Shown: positions 1 to 11,682 of the stretch, piece after piece
How positions within the stretch are numbered: the first letter of the stretch is position 1
Layout of the letters: each line of letters begins with the position of its first letter
NCBI RefSeq assembly: GCF_949987515.2
Contig: NC_082684.1
Location: 51,426,006 to 51,490,005 of the forward strand
Source: Delphinus delphis
Taxonomy: Eukaryota > Chordata > Mammalia > Artiodactyla > Delphinidae
Reading direction: 5' to 3'
Length of the DNA: 64,000 nt
Position numbers and translations under genes: made by a program
Notes under the pieces: generated by a model
What the model was told of the DNA's origin: nothing
Databases searched by the model: none
Seen by the model: the letters and a program-made list of their open reading frames with translations, nothing else

Positions 1-1163
1 GTTGTTTATTTGAGATTTTTCTTGTTTCTTGAGGTAGGATTTTATTGCTATAAACTTCCCTCTTAGAACTACTTTTGCTGCATCCCATAGGTTTTGGGTC
101 ATCGTGCTTTCATTGTCATTTGTTTCTAGGTAGTTTTTGATTTCTTCTTTGATTTCTTCAGTGATCTCTTGGTTATTTTGTAGCCTATTTTTTTAGCCTC
201 CATGTGTTTGTATTTTTAACAGTTTTTTTTCCTGTAATTGATATCTAGTCTCATAGCGTTGTGGTCAGAAAAGATACTTGATACAATTTCAATTTTCTTA
301 AATATACTGAGGTTTATTTGTGTCCCAACATATCTATCCTGGAGGATGTTCCATGAACACTTGAGAAGAAAGTGTATTCTGTTGTTTTTGGATGGAATGT
401 CCTATAAATATCAATTAAGTCCATTTTGTTTAATGTATCATTTAAAGCTTGTGTTTCCTTATTTTCTTTTTTCTTTTGTGGTATGCTGGCCTCTCACTAT
501 TTTGGCCTCTCCCATTGTGGAGCACAGGCTCCGGATGTGCAGGTTCAGCGGCCATGGCTCACAGGCCCAGCCACTCCGCAGCATGTGTGATCTTCTTGGA
601 CCGGGGCACGAACCCGTGTCCCCTGCATCGACAGGCAGACTCTCAACCACTGTGCCACCAGGGAAGCCCTGTGTTTCCTTATTTATATTCAGTTTAGATG
701 ATCTGTCCATTGGTGAAAGTGCAGTGTTAAAGTCCCCAACTGTGATTGTGTTACTGTCGATTTCCTGTTTTATGGTTGTTAGTATTTGCCTTATGTATTG
801 AGGTACTCCTGTGTTGGGTGCATAAATATTTACAATTGTTATATCTTCTTCTTGGATTGATCCCTTGATCATTATGCAGTGTCCTTCTTTGTCTCTTATA
901 ATAGTCTTTATTTTAAAGTCTATTTTGTGTGGTATGAGAATTGCTACTACAGCTTTCTTTTGATTTCCATTTGCATGGAATATCTTTTTCCCTCCCCTCA
1001 CTTTCAGTCTGTATGTGTCCCTAGGTCTGAAGTGGGTCTCTTGTAGACTGCATATATACAGGTCTGGTTTTTGCATCCATCCAGCCAGTCTATGTCTTTT
1101 GGTGGGAGCATTTAATCCATTTTCATTTAAGGTAATTATCGATATGTATGTTCCTATTACCAT
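1..1163 (-). pseudogene. L1 copy A ORF2, N-terminal endonuclease part, split by a SINE
   Basis: Reading leftward from an ATG at 1163, the frame encodes the start of L1 ORF2p, an endonuclease/reverse transcriptase that makes the target nick and primes cDNA synthesis. The apurinic-type endonuclease block is visible: the QETH motif near residue 42 and a GDFNT motif near residue 144. After about 160 codons the frame runs into the SINE at 465-669, and it resumes in 1-449 with further substitutions. The 234-codon open frame here (459-1163) is therefore a chimera of L1 and SINE sequence, not a gene. The reverse transcriptase domain is not in the window. A functional product is ruled out. Confidence 0.9.
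465..669 (-). mobile_element. CHR-type tRNA-derived SINE inside L1 copy A
   Basis: The minus strand begins GGGCTTCCCTGGTGGCAC, has a B-box-like GGTTCGTGCCC typical of a tRNA-derived pol III promoter, and ends in an A-rich tail seen here as T-rich sequence at 465-477. A direct repeat TGTGTTTCCTTATTT flanks it at 450-464 and 670-684, a perfect 15-bp target-site duplication. It interrupts L1 ORF2, so it is younger than L1 copy A. Similar SINEs lie at 34939-35148 and, as a fragment, at 56083-56121. CHR SINEs move using L1 machinery (known for the class). Confidence 0.92.
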
Positions 1164-1221
1164 TTTCTTAATTGTTTTGGGTTTGTTTTTGTAGATGTTT
1201 TCCTTCTCTTATGTTTCCTGC

Positions 1222-2111
1222 CTAGAGAATTTTCTGTAGCATTTGTTGTAAAGCTGGTTTGGTGGTGCTGAATTCTCTCAGCTTTTGCTTGTCTGTAAAG
1301 ATTTCAATTTCTCCATCAAATCTGAATGAGATCCTTGCTGGATAGAGTAATCTTGGTTGTAGGTTTTTCCCTTTCATCACTTTAAATATGTCCTGCCACT
1401 CCCTTCTGGCTTGCAGAGTTTCTGCTGAAAGATGAGCTCTTAACCTTATGGATTTCCTTGCATGTTATTTCTTACTTTTCCCTTGCTGCTTTTAGTATTT
1501 TTTTCATTGTATTTAATTTTTGATAGTTGGATTAATATGTGTCTTTGCATGTTTCTCCTTGGATTTATCCTGTATGGGACTCTCTGTGCTTCCTGGACTT
1601 GATTGACTATTTCCTTTCCCATGTTAGGGAAGTTTTCAACTATAATCTCTTCAAATATTTTCTCAGTCCCTTTCTTTTTCTCTTCCTCTTCCGGGCCCCC
1701 GTTAATTCAAATGTTGGTGCATTTAAGGTTGTCCCAGAGGTCTCTGAGACTGTCCTCATTTCTTTTCGTTCTTTTTTCTTTATTCTGCTCTGCAGGAGTT
1801 ATTTCCACTATTTTATCTTCCAGGTCACTTTTCCATTATTCTGCCTCAGTTATTCTGCTATTGATTCCCTCTAGAAAATTTTTAGTTTCATTTACTGTGT
1901 TGTTCATCATTGTTTGGTTGCTCTTTAGTTCTTCTAGGTCCTTATTAAACGTTTCTTGTATTTTCTCCTTTCTATTTCTGAGATTTTGGATATCTTTACT
2001 ACCATTACACTGAAGTCTTTTTGAGGGAGACTGGGTATTTCCTCTTCATTTATTTGATCTGGTGGGTTTTTACCTTGTTCCTTCATCTGCTGCATATTTC
2101 TCTGTCTTCTT
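1222..2111 (-). pseudogene. L1 copy A ORF1, broken
   Basis: This is the remnant of L1 ORF1, which encodes the trimeric RNA-binding nucleic-acid chaperone of the L1 particle. The stop codon (TAG, 1222-1224) and the spacing to the ORF2 start match copy B. The position of the ATG in copy B is ATA here (about 2109-2111), so the start is lost. In the coiled-coil region a Glu-Glu pair of copy B has become Glu-stop (TAA at 1836-1838). Open frames seen on the plus strand between 1539 and 2013 are antisense shadows of this region. Confidence 0.85.
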
Positions 2112-4046
2112 ATTTTAACATACTGTGTTTGGCGTCTCCTTTTTCAGGCTGCAGGTTCGTAGTTCCCGTTGTTTTTTGTGTCTGCCCCCAGTGGATGAGG
2201 TTGGTTCAGTGACTTTTGTAGGCTTCCTTGTGGAGGGGCCTGCTGCCTGTGTTCTGGTGGATGGTGCTGGATCTTGTCTTTCTGGTTGGCAGGGCCACGT
2301 CCAGTGGTGTGTTTTGGGGTGTCTGTGAACTTTGTATGGTTTTAGGCAGCCTCTCTTCTAATGGGTGGGGTTGTGTTCCTGTCTTGCTAGTTGTTTGGAA
2401 TGGGGCGCCCAGCCCTGGAGATTGCTGGCCGTTGGGTTGAGCTGGATCTTAGTGTTGAGATGGAGATCTCTGGGAGAGCTCTCACTGATTGATATTACGT
2501 GGGGCCAGCAGTCTCTGGGGGTCCAGCATCCTGAACTCAGCTCTCCCACCTCAGAGGTTCAGACCTGACACCCGGCTGGAGCACCAAGGTCCTTTCAGCC
2601 TCACAGCTCTGAAGAAAAGGGGGAAAAAATCATTAAAAAATAATTTAAAAATATAATAATAATAAAGAAGAAGAGAGCAACCAAACCAATAAAGAAATCC
2701 ACCAATGGTAACAATCACTAAGAACTAAACTAAGATAAACATAAAGATCAAAAGCAAATCAGTTGCAGACAGCACACCCCAAGTCCACATTTGCTGCCAA
2801 AGTCCACTGCCTCAATTTTAGGATGATTCGTTGTCTCTTCATGTATTCCACAGATGCAGCGTACATCAAGTTGATTGTGGGGATTTAATCCACTGCTCCT
2901 GAGGCTACATATAGAAATTTCACTTTCTTTTCTTTGTTCACAGAGCTCATAGGGTTAAGCTTTCGTTTTGTCCCCACCTCTGCGTGTAGGTCACTCTCAG
3001 ACATCTCTTCCCCCTCCAGACAGGAGGGGTTTAAAGCAGCAGCTGATTAGGGGGGCTCTTGCTTACTCAGGCTGGGCGAAGTGGGGGTAGAGTAGTCATA
3101 ATTGGAATGCGGGGCGAGCCTACAGTGCCAGAGGCTAGTGTGATGTTGCAAAAGCCTGAGGCACACCTTGTGTTCTCCTGTGGTAGTTGTCCCTGGGTGG
3201 CAGGACCGTGGTAGTGGTGGGCTGCGCAGGCTCCCAGGGCAGGGATGTGTGTGTGGATAGTGACCTATGCTTGTACACAGGGTTTTGGTGGCTGCAGCAG
3301 CAGTGTTGGCATTTCATGCCTGTCTCTGGTGTCCGAGCTGACAGCCACGGCTCGCACCCGACTCTGGAGCTCATTTAGGTGGTGCTCTGCCTTATGTGGG
3401 CAGACGGGGAAGCAATCCCCTCTCTTTGTGCACCCCAAAACAATGGACTCTTGCCTCTTAAGAAGGTCCAACTTTTTCCCGGACTCCCTCCCAGCTAGCT
3501 GTGGTGCACTAGCCCCCTTCAGGCTGTGTTCACACAGCCAACCCCAGTCCTCTCCTTGGGGTCTGACCTCCGAAGCCTGATCCTCAGCTCCCAGCCCCCA
3601 CCCACCCTGGCGGGTGAGCCCACAAGCCTCTCAGGCTGGTGAGTGCTGGTTGGCACCGATCCTCTGTGCAGGAATCTCTCTGCTTTGCCCTCTGCACTCC
3701 TGTTGCTGCACTCTCCTCTGTGGCACTGAAGCATCCCGCCCCCCACCCCGCCACCCCCTGTCTCTGCCAGTGAAGAGGCTTCCTAGTGTGTGGAAACCTT
3801 TCCTCCTTCACAGCTCCCTCCCAGAAGTGCAGGTGCCATCCCTATTCTTTTGTCTATGTTTTTTCTTTTGCCCTACCCAGGTGGTATGTGGGGATTTTCT
3901 TGCCTTTTGGGAAGTCTGAGGTCTTCTGCCAGCATTCAGTAGGTGTTCTGTGGGAGTTTTTCCACATGTAGATGTATTTTTGATGTATTTGTGGGAAGGA
4001 AGGTGATCTCCATGTCTTACTCCTCTGCCATCTTATGGTCCCCCCC
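2112..4046 (-). promoter_or_regulatory. L1 copy A 5' UTR with CpG-depleted promoter
   Basis: About 1.9 kb upstream of ORF1 aligns with the 5' UTR of copy B but has only a single copy of the segment that is tandemly repeated there (here about 2600-2860). The outer part is GC-rich but most CpGs seen in copy B are TG or CA here, the mark of methylation decay. The outermost bases keep an AAGATGGC core on the minus strand (about 4027-4034), like the YY1 site at the tip of other mammalian L1 promoters. Now presumably inactive. Confidence 0.8.
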
Positions 4047-4394
4047 AGAGTATTTTAAATTTATCAAATTCTTCCTTAGCCCAGATTAATCTAATCTGTT
4101 CAACCCTCAACTTTCCACCAGTAACTCTAACCTAAATCTCTAGTTTTGCTGCAGTCTGAGTTCATTAGTCTTACTCTGGATAACCATTTCCTCTCACCTC
4201 ACCTACGCCTTTAACGGCCTTTTAATCTTCTTTGTTGAAGTTATTGCTTCCCTTCTGAGCTGACCTATTACTAAATACAGTTGACAAGTGCTCAGGGAAA
4301 TGGAATCTCTCCCCCTTCCCCTCCTCCAGAGAGGAGCTGATCTATATTCCTGTTGACCTGTAAAGAATGTTCACTAAAACATGACCTTGAGTAG
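4047..4394. other. Unique sequence, no gene seen
   Basis: No long open frame, clear repeat or RNA gene could be recognised here. It separates the tip of L1 copy A from an L2 fragment. Confidence 0.6.
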
Positions 4395-4690
4395 GTCACT
4401 TGTGTACACAAAACTCCAGTGACTCATTTGCTTTTCAGACCACAAATCTGGTCTGAATTTCCAAGTCCTACTTCTTCTGTGAAGGCTTTCTGCCCATCCT
4501 TGATACAGGCAATATCCTCTCTTCTAGAGATTTAAAGTACTGTTTTCCACACCACTTATACTTTACAGTCCTGTATTGTAGTTATTTTTTTCCGCTGTCT
4601 GTATCTTGTTCCTCTAATAGATGACAAACTCCCAGAGGGTTCTTCCCATAGAAAAAGTGCTCAATAAATATCTGTCATTGATGAGAACAG
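4395..4690 (+). repeat. L2 LINE 3' fragment
   Basis: The order of phrases (a TCTGTGAAGGCTTTCTG block, then ACACCACTTATACTTTACAG, then a CTCAATAAATATCTGTCATTGA end) follows the 3' end of the ancient CR1-like LINE L2 in the sense direction. Diverged, non-coding. Confidence 0.75.
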
Positions 4691-4774
4691 ATGATAGATC
4701 ATATTTTGTTGGAGGAGTGGAGGCAAAATCTCAGAAGTAAAACTCTAATTTCAGGCTTATCCCCTCCCCCATAA

Positions 4775-4995
4775 TAAAATAAGGAGCATTTGTTGAAGGC
4801 TTATGATAGAGTTGGTATTTGACATGAATTTTCTCTTTTAATCTTCAAAACCCTATATGGTTAATGCCATTATTATTTATGGATGGGGAAACAGAGGTAC
4901 AGAAAATTTAAATCACCCATCTAAGATCATATTGCCAATAAATGGGTAGCTTGGATTTGAAACCAAGGGAGTCCAATTCTAAAACCTATGCTTTT
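4775..4995 (-). repeat. MIR SINE
   Basis: Contains the MIR core in reverse: a GGATGGGGAAACAGAGG block followed by AAATCACCCATCTAAGATCA and a tail matching the tRNA-like head. An L1 3' end has inserted at its right edge. Confidence 0.75.
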
Positions 4996-5134
4996 GGGAG
5001 GGAGGGAGATGCAGGAGGGAAGAGATATGGGAACATATGTATATGTATAACTGATTCACTTTGTTATAAAGCAGAAACTAACACACCATTGTAAAGCAAT
5101 TATACTCCAATAAAGATGTTAAAAATAAATAAAT
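4996..5134 (+). mobile_element. L1 3' end, severely 5'-truncated
   Basis: Only the last part of an L1 3' UTR is present: a G-rich run, ATAACTGATTCACTTTG, then CAATAAAGATGTTAAAAATAAATAAAT. It matches the 3' end of copy B. The flanks 4981-4995 and 5135-5149 form an imperfect target duplication (AAAACCTATGCTTTT versus AAAACCTCTGCCTTA). Confidence 0.88.
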
Positions 5135-5149
5135 AAAACCTCTGCCTTA

Positions 5150-6030
5150 ATATTTGCACATCCTCCCCGACCCCTCTCACCTGAACTAGTTTGGAATGGA
5201 ATTTGCAGGTTCAAGTTTCAAGAATCTGTGCTCCATGAAATATTATGTCCCTTAGAAGAGTTGCAGGGATTGCCAAAACATGATTTCAATTTCCAAGTTT
5301 GCAATGTGGCCTTGATGCTGCTAATCTCTGCCTATGGAGTAGGAGGAGGGGTGCCAACTCCCTTAAAGAGTTATTCTGGTTGAAAGTCAGCATGAAGGAG
5401 GTGGGACTTAGAATTCCACCTCTTTGATCAAGCCCAGAGTGTTGGGTTTATACCACGTGATCTTTAATCTAAGACACCAAGAGTTGTCAGATGTACCATC
5501 TTCATTATATCGGTAAGAAAGAGAAAAATAACTGCTGAAATGATCATGGCATGATGTTTTCTTATCTCTTGGATTTTTAAATTTTATACTTGATGAAAGA
5601 GCTCTTTCAGCCTTATTTATATACATAGACAATGTTAATTGCTTAAGATATTCCTAAAACTTCTTTGTATCTGGAGTCTGAATCTCCACTGTTTGTGTTT
5701 TTCAGACAGTATCATCCTCTCTGCCAAAGGCAGGATTTCTTGAAAGAATGCTCCACTACCACCTCTGGGATTTTCTTGCAAGCTGCTGATACCAATTTTG
5801 CAAGACTGGGTGCATGTGTGCAGACAACCATATTTCATCTCTACTGCTTCCTGGCTGACAGCAACCGTAAGACACTTTACGTTCTCATTTTAAGAGAAGT
5901 TAAAATGTGAAAAAGCATTCATCAGAATTGGTGAAATAGAGCAAATTTAATATCCCTTGAAAAATTGGTTCCATTGTTTGAAAATGTTTGAAAACCTTTA
6001 GTGTTGTCAGGGGAACCTCAGTCTTAGGGA
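5150..6030. other. Unique sequence with a possible exon-like segment at 5706-5866
   Basis: No repeat recognised. A 161-bp stretch at 5706-5866 is preceded by a T-rich tract ending in CAG and followed by GTAAGA, and is open in one plus-strand frame. I do not recognise the protein; without conservation or transcript data this is only a candidate. Confidence 0.35.
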
Positions 6031-6290
6031 ATCAGAGGAACTGGGGTGAGTACTGCCTCTCCGGACTAGCTATAACAAGTAATATAATCTCTCTGAACCT
6101 CAGTTTTCTAAACTGTAAGCAGGGAATAAGTATACTTATCTCATGGGTTGGTTGCAAAAATTAAAAGAAAATTTAAATGCCCCAAAGCAGGAATGTTTCT
6201 AGCTTGATTGCCCCTATCTTTCCATTGTCTGGAGCAGTACAGGGACCTAGTGGTCATTACCAACTATGTGTTGAATGAATGAACCTTTCA
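6030..6290 (+). repeat. MIR fragment followed by L2 tail
   Basis: About 6040-6180 resembles the MIR core in the sense direction (CTCTGAACCTCAGTTTTCTAAACTGTAAGCAGGGAATAA). About 6215-6285 ends with GTGTTGAATGAATGAA, the characteristic L2 terminus. Both are old and diverged; borders are approximate. Confidence 0.6.
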
Positions 6291-6589
6291 TATGTGGCGA
6301 ACTATATGCAGAAGTGACTATGTTGCCATGGGGAAAGGCAGTATATTCTAACTGAAGGAGAAAGCTAAGCAAGGAATGTTTCAGCAGGTATATAACATTC
6401 TTTAGTCTTTCTATTTCGCCTTAGTGGTTTTGTAGTTTTAGATTCTGTTTACTTCTCACATACTGGTCATTTCTTCTGGTCTAAAATTGCTTGGTTATTT
6501 TCTTGTATGGCAAAGAATATTAACATAATTGTAGGTCAGAAAGCTATTCTATTACTCTTGAATTCTTAAAAATGTTATTTATTTTAGTT

Positions 6590-7000
6590 TTCTTATATAT
6601 GTTTATTGAAATATTAAAAGATACAGAAAATGTGGAAAAGAAAAATCATTATTTATAATTGTACTGACTAGAGAGAATAATTACTAATATTTTTTCTTAT
6701 ATAATCGGCTGTACAACACACACATTCTGTAGTCTGATTTTTCACCTGATATATTTGAGCATTTCTCCATATATCTAAATTTTTTCACAAACATTATTTA
6801 TGACGGGTGCTATATTATAATTCATTTGAGTAATCTACACTTGCTGGAAATTTAGATTATTTCCAATATTGCCCTATTTTAAATATCACAGCAATGACTC
6901 TCCTTGAATATTTATACTTATGTGCATCTCTGATTGTTTTTCAGAATAAATTCTTGAAAGTCGAATTACGTGGTCCAAGTGTTGAAATTTTACTCTAATT
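6590..7000 (-). repeat. Old L1 3'-UTR-like remnant
   Basis: AT-rich sequence whose phrase order (GAGCATTTCTCCATATATC, then TGCTATATTATAATTCATTTGAG, then a GATTATTTCCAAT block and a wording like 'lattice of small ORF2 C-terminal codons' in reverse) resembles old L1M 3' ends. Strongly diverged, so the assignment is tentative. Confidence 0.45.
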
Positions 7001-8070
7001 TGGTTAAGGACATTTGAATTTAGCTAAAAGGTTAATCCAGAAAGTGATAAAATGAGGAGGATTGTGCAGGTGTACCTGCCTGGAATTGCCAGGTGGGCTC
7101 TGCTAGATTCACCCTCCCATTTTCTCAAGGGCTGTTGTGATGTGGTTTTTGAGTGACATTAGGGCTCATGAGTTGCTAAGACTGTCAGATGTTAGGACTG
7201 ATAAGCCTCCTACTTATCTTTCTTTTTCCATCCAACAAAACCAAACATGATGTCCTCACTAAATGATGGGCAACTATGAGGAACAGATCCCATTATTCCC
7301 TCATTTCATTCACATGATGAATGAGTTAGAAAATGAATGCAATGTTTGAGCACCAGGGGATCTGATTGTTACAGTATGAAAAGCCTTTTGGTGATAACTG
7401 CATGCATGCTCCCATATTACTGCCAACAGAATCAGTACAATCTAGTTCGAATGGTAGATGTACTAACTCCCATGTGGGACCACTGACGATTTTACAAACT
7501 ACTTGCAGCATCGTGTCCCTGTGTTTTGCCAAGTTGCATCCTCCCAGTGAAGTCCATATTGAACAAGGGAGAGGTTCAGTTTTCAGTGCAGTGGGAAATA
7601 GACAAGGGAAGAAAAAAGTCTGGCTTACTCTCCAAAATTATAATGCAAACCTACCCTAGAAAAGTGTATTATTTTTCTGAATGTGTTCCAGCTGAACTGT
7701 AACATAAAAAATAACAACCAAAGGCCATAATTGCTCTTTGGTGGATATTGTGTTCCATCTGTTGGTGGTAGTAAGAAAGGCTCCAGGCTGTTATATCTGA
7801 AAAGATTCTCACTGGTAAAAAACCAAAATCCCTCTTGGCATATTTTTGCCTTTGAACTCGCTTTGTATCTCATTTATTAGGAAGAAAAGATATGAAAATG
7901 GTTGGATGTTGTCTGAAGGGCAGTAAAAGTTTCAAGTATTCCTTGTTGTTTTCTAGTGTAGAAGATAAGATGGTTTCAAAACAAGCAACCAGAAAGGCTT
8001 TGTGACCCAAAAACTTTGCCCAGAGTTCCTACAAAGTATTGTATTCTTTGATTCTTAAGAATGTAATACT
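7001..8070. other. Unique sequence, no gene seen
   Basis: Short open frames on both strands (for example 7326-7659) have no recognisable domain, no splice context and no codon signature. I see no repeat that I can name. Confidence 0.55.
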
Positions 8071-8545
8071 TGTGATGGTGAATTTTATGTATCAACTTGA
8101 CTTGAGACAGGTGCTCACATTAAACATTATTTCTGGGTGTATCTGTGAGGGTGTTTCCAGATGAAATTAGCATTTGAATTGGTCGACTCAGTAAAGCAGA
8201 TTGCCTTCCTCAAGGAAGGGTGACCATCATTCAATCCACCAAAGGTCTGAACAGAACAAAAGGCAGAGCCAGGAGGGCGTTTCCTCCTTCCCCACTTTTT
8301 TCTGTTCCCTGCTTGAGCTAGAACATCTCGCCTCATCTTTTTCTGCCCTCAGACTGAGATTTGTACCATCTGATCCCCTGGTTCACATACCTTGGACTTG
8401 GTTTGAATTACACCACTGGCTTTTCCAGGTCTCCAGCTTGCGGATGGCAGATAATGGGACTCCTCAGGCTCCATGTTTGCGTGAACCAAGTTCTCTTAAT
8501 CAATTCATCTCCCCCTCACCCCAATGGTTTTGTTTCTCTAATACA
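8071..8545 (+). mobile_element. Solo LTR, ERVL/MaLR-like
   Basis: Begins TGTGATGGTGAATTTTATGT and ends TTTCTCTAATACA, the TG...CA termini of an LTR. It is the same family as the two LTRs of the element at 25162-29095, but on the plus strand. The five bases on each side are ATACT and ATAAT, a four-of-five match as expected for an aged 5-bp target duplication. No internal region is attached, so this is a solo LTR left by recombination. Old and non-coding. Confidence 0.75.
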
Positions 8546-9599
8546 ATAATTCACTCTGGTTTTCCTTAAGGAAAAACATAAACTTAATTGTATTTATGGC
8601 CCAGGGTGTGGGTCATTGACTTTCACTCTTGCAGGTTCAAGATTCTGGCTTAGGCTGGACTTATAGATACACAACTGGACTCAGCTGGTTATCCATTAGC
8701 ATGAGAACTGAGGTGCCTCTGGGATAATCTATCTTAGGCACCCAATGTGAAAACCTTAGTTATTGCAGAAGAGAGGCAGTTGGGAGTACAGAATTGTGCC
8801 TATCCCTTGTCTGAATCCTGTTGGGTTATAAGGGCTGAGTGAAACTAAGAGAGCTATTTTAATCTTAAAAGAGATGCTTTTAAAACTTTAGAGCTTCAGC
8901 AGAAGCTGAAGGCTCATACTGAAGCCCATATTGAAGTGTAACCCCAGAACGTGGGCAGAGCACAGAGGGACATCATGGCGGTGTCTTGAGGAACGTTGCA
9001 GTGGAGGTCCCATGCCCAAAAGGGCCAGGTTTACTGTGAACACTTGTGACTTAGCCCCTCCCTGCAGTCTCCTGAGTTCTTAGTGGTAAGAGGGGGTAAG
9101 GGGCTGGAGGTGTTGAGGACAAGCAGAATCATGAGCCAGTGAATTTCATGCTATTTCTATTAGTATGACCTCATTTACATGCTGGGAAATTAGAGCCCTC
9201 ACCTCAGCATTCAGTTCACAAGGTATTCATGAGAATCATAGTTAAAGAGTATTAATGTTGCAGAGGCCTAATGCTACAGAGACCTAATATTAACCATACT
9301 GAGACTTAACTGTGAAAGAAAATTAGGGGAGCTAGTCAAACAGAACTGTGCTGAAGGGCAGAAAATGTTTCAACTTGGTTCTTCTTTCTCTTCAATGTAT
9401 ATGCACGGGGAGTATGACATTTTTTCCCCAAGCTGAATGGCAGTTTACCTATGTAGTGTTGTTGTTTAGTGGTGGTGGGGATGCCTACATTTTTAACTAG
9501 CTGATGGTAAGGATACAGAAGACCAGCCCATTTGCCTCAAGCTGGAAAGAACTCGCTAGGGTACAAGTCACGCTCTTGAACTTGCCATGGGATCAGGCT
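8546..9599. other. Unique sequence, no gene seen
   Basis: No convincing open frame or repeat. Base composition is unremarkable. Confidence 0.5.
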
Positions 9600-9830
9600 A
9601 AAGCTGACACACACAAACTTACCAAGTTCCAGGCACTGTTCTAAGTACTTTATTACAAGCTCATTTAATTTTCACTACAACCTTGTGAGTCAGGTACTGC
9701 TTTCACTCCATGTTAAAGATGAGGACACTGAGACACAGGGAGCTTAAATAATTTTCCCAAGATCTTGTGGCTGATAAGTGACAGAACTAAAATTTAAACC
9801 TAGGCATCTGACTCCAGAAGATATTCTGTT
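9600..9830 (-). repeat. MIR SINE
   Basis: Reverse MIR in nearly full order: CCAGGCACTGTTCTAAGTAC, then TTAAAGATGAGGACACTGAG, then CCCAAGATCTTGTGGCTGA and a GGCATCTGACTCCAGAAG head. One of the best preserved MIRs of the window. Confidence 0.85.
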
Positions 9831-9911
9831 AAGCAAGATGCTGGCCAGATGCTTAGTGGTGACACCTACCTTTTGGTAGAGGTATTTTAATGGCATAGAA
9901 TCTACAAACAG

Positions 9912-9935
9912 GGTGTGTGTGTGTGTGTATGTGTA
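9912..9935. repeat. (GT)n microsatellite, short
   Basis: GT dinucleotide run with one interruption. Confidence 0.85.
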
Positions 9936-10892
9936 TTGGTGACAGTGTTGGGAAGTGTGTGATGACAAATACAAATACGAGTCAAGGATGTTTTACAATT
10001 TTTGAAGGAATTTTACATCTTTGAAGAAAGTTAAAAAATTAAAATAGAATGTAAGATTATCAATAAATGGATATTACAAGTTCTTCAAACCGTGTCCTTA
10101 AATCTCCCCTCTTTAAGGTGAAAGCTCAGTGTACTAATCCCTTAGGAAGAATAGCAGCCTGATTAATTTCATACCCTTTGACAGAGTCACCCATCGCTCT
10201 GTACCACCTGCTTGGTATGGAAGGGATTAACTTTGATCTGATGAGCTGTATCTTATAAATGGAGTTAATCACAGGCTTCGGGGAGATGAGGTCATCAGAT
10301 TTACACTGAAGTTCTAATCCAGTGCAGACACCAAGGCCTTATCTGCTCAGCTCCCGTGCAAAGGGTGAATCTTCTCTTCTCCATGGAGGTATTTGGCCTT
10401 GGCTCCTCAAACAGGGGCATTCTTTCTGCAGCGCAATCCTGCTGCTCTTGTGCGTTCACTCTGGAATGGATAGAGAACCTGTCAGAGTCAAAGGTGTGTC
10501 TTGCCGTTATTGGTGTCATCTCACAGCTCTGTTTCCTTTCAGGCTTGGAGCTTTGTGCATTCTCTCCCAGATGTCTTTGACACTTCTAGTTTTTAGCTAT
10601 TGCAATGTGTTTTGCATCAATTTGTCCACTACCACTTGCTTTCCTCTTCTGTGGGAGGAGGGGAAATAAATTTTTCCTCTCCATTTTTTGTACTCTCTCT
10701 GGGCCCCTCTACATGAACCTGGTATGGAACTGATGAGCTGCCCCAAAGCAGAGAATCCCAGTTTCTGAGGCCCCAAGAAGCAATTTAGTACCTATGCATC
10801 TTCCATCTACTGGCAATGAAATAGTTTCCAACTCAGAGGTGTGGACCGCCACAGTCCAAATCCTGTTTTGGAACTGAGATTTCTTGCCATAA
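9936..10892. other. Unique sequence, no gene seen
   Basis: Overlapping open frames near 10301-10669 on both strands show no domain and sit in mixed sequence. No repeat named. Confidence 0.5.
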
Positions 10893-10928
10893 CACAGACA
10901 CACACGGACACACACAGACACACACATT
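10893..10928. repeat. (CA)n-rich imperfect microsatellite
   Basis: Runs of ACAC interrupted by ACAG and ACGG. Confidence 0.85.
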
Positions 10929-11682
10929 GTGTGGAACCTCAATATTGATCGAAGAAATGGCTATAGCCACTCCTGTATCTCCCATGTGCTGCACCCTCAT
11001 TATTTTTGACCCTCCAAGCTGGCTTGGTTCATGGCTAGTTGGCAACATACCTATAAGACCTAGTTTCTTCCTGAAACATGTTGGGCTTAAGAGTGCTGTT
11101 CAGAGCTGGATTGATTGGAGGGCACTCAGGGTTTCAGCACCTCTAAGGCAGAACTTAGAGAGTTTGTTTGATCAGTGGTCTCTTTGAGCACTCTCCAACC
11201 CACTTTAGGGTCTCTTAAACATGGATGAGCTTTAGAGGAAACCTAGAATTTTGTGGCAGAGGAGGACTGGAGGGGTCATGGCAAGTCCTTCTGGAATGAC
11301 TTAGGACAGGTATAGTCTCCTCAGATCCACAGCACTCAGGACCAGCTCCTAAAGCTTTCTTGGGCTCTAGCTGGCCTTCTTCACAGGGGCCATGATGCTC
11401 TGCGCTGCTTGGGGCATATCTTTGGAGAAGTGAGTGCTCCTGGGACAGACAAGCATTCTGGTTGTGTTCGAGCCCTGAGTCTGCAGTTAACGGGATGCTA
11501 GGAGACAACTTGCTAGAGGCCAACTTCTTTACCCTGTAACCATGTAAAGGCACTCAAGTATCACAAGGCAAAGCTGCCCAAAATAATTTACAGGTGAAAA
11601 TGACAGACAGCAGAGACAGCATAGATCCCAAGCAGGAGGCCATGCATCTGTAGATCTGAAGAAGGACAGCTGGTGAAGGAGT
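10929..11682. other. Unique sequence, no gene seen
   Basis: A 112-codon minus-strand frame at 11215-11553 has no recognisable domain. Nothing else stands out. Confidence 0.5.

Larger units (their letters stand above)
1..4046 (-). mobile_element. LINE-1 copy A, 5' part, decayed
   Basis: The window opens inside ORF2 of an L1 that reads on the minus strand and ends at its 5' tip near 4046, where the reverse strand reads ...CCATAAGATGGCAGAG. Order on the minus strand is 5' UTR (4046-2112), ORF1 (2111-1222), ORF2 start (1163). Each part aligns by eye with the better copy B at 47493-55463; base 1 corresponds to about 50736 of copy B, so roughly ORF2 residues 1-317 are present. The copy is dead: ORF1 has lost its ATG and has an internal stop, and ORF2 is split by a SINE. 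Its CpGs are largely decayed compared with copy B, which suggests an older insertion. The 3' half lies outside the window. Confidence 0.93.

Noticed and set aside
459..1163. 234-codon minus-strand open frame
   Set aside because: Its first two thirds are L1 ORF2 and the rest is SINE sequence read through; not a real gene.
1539..2013. Plus-strand open frames of 111 and 136 codons
   Set aside because: Antisense to L1 copy A ORF1; the same shadows recur opposite copy B ORF1 at 52064-52721.
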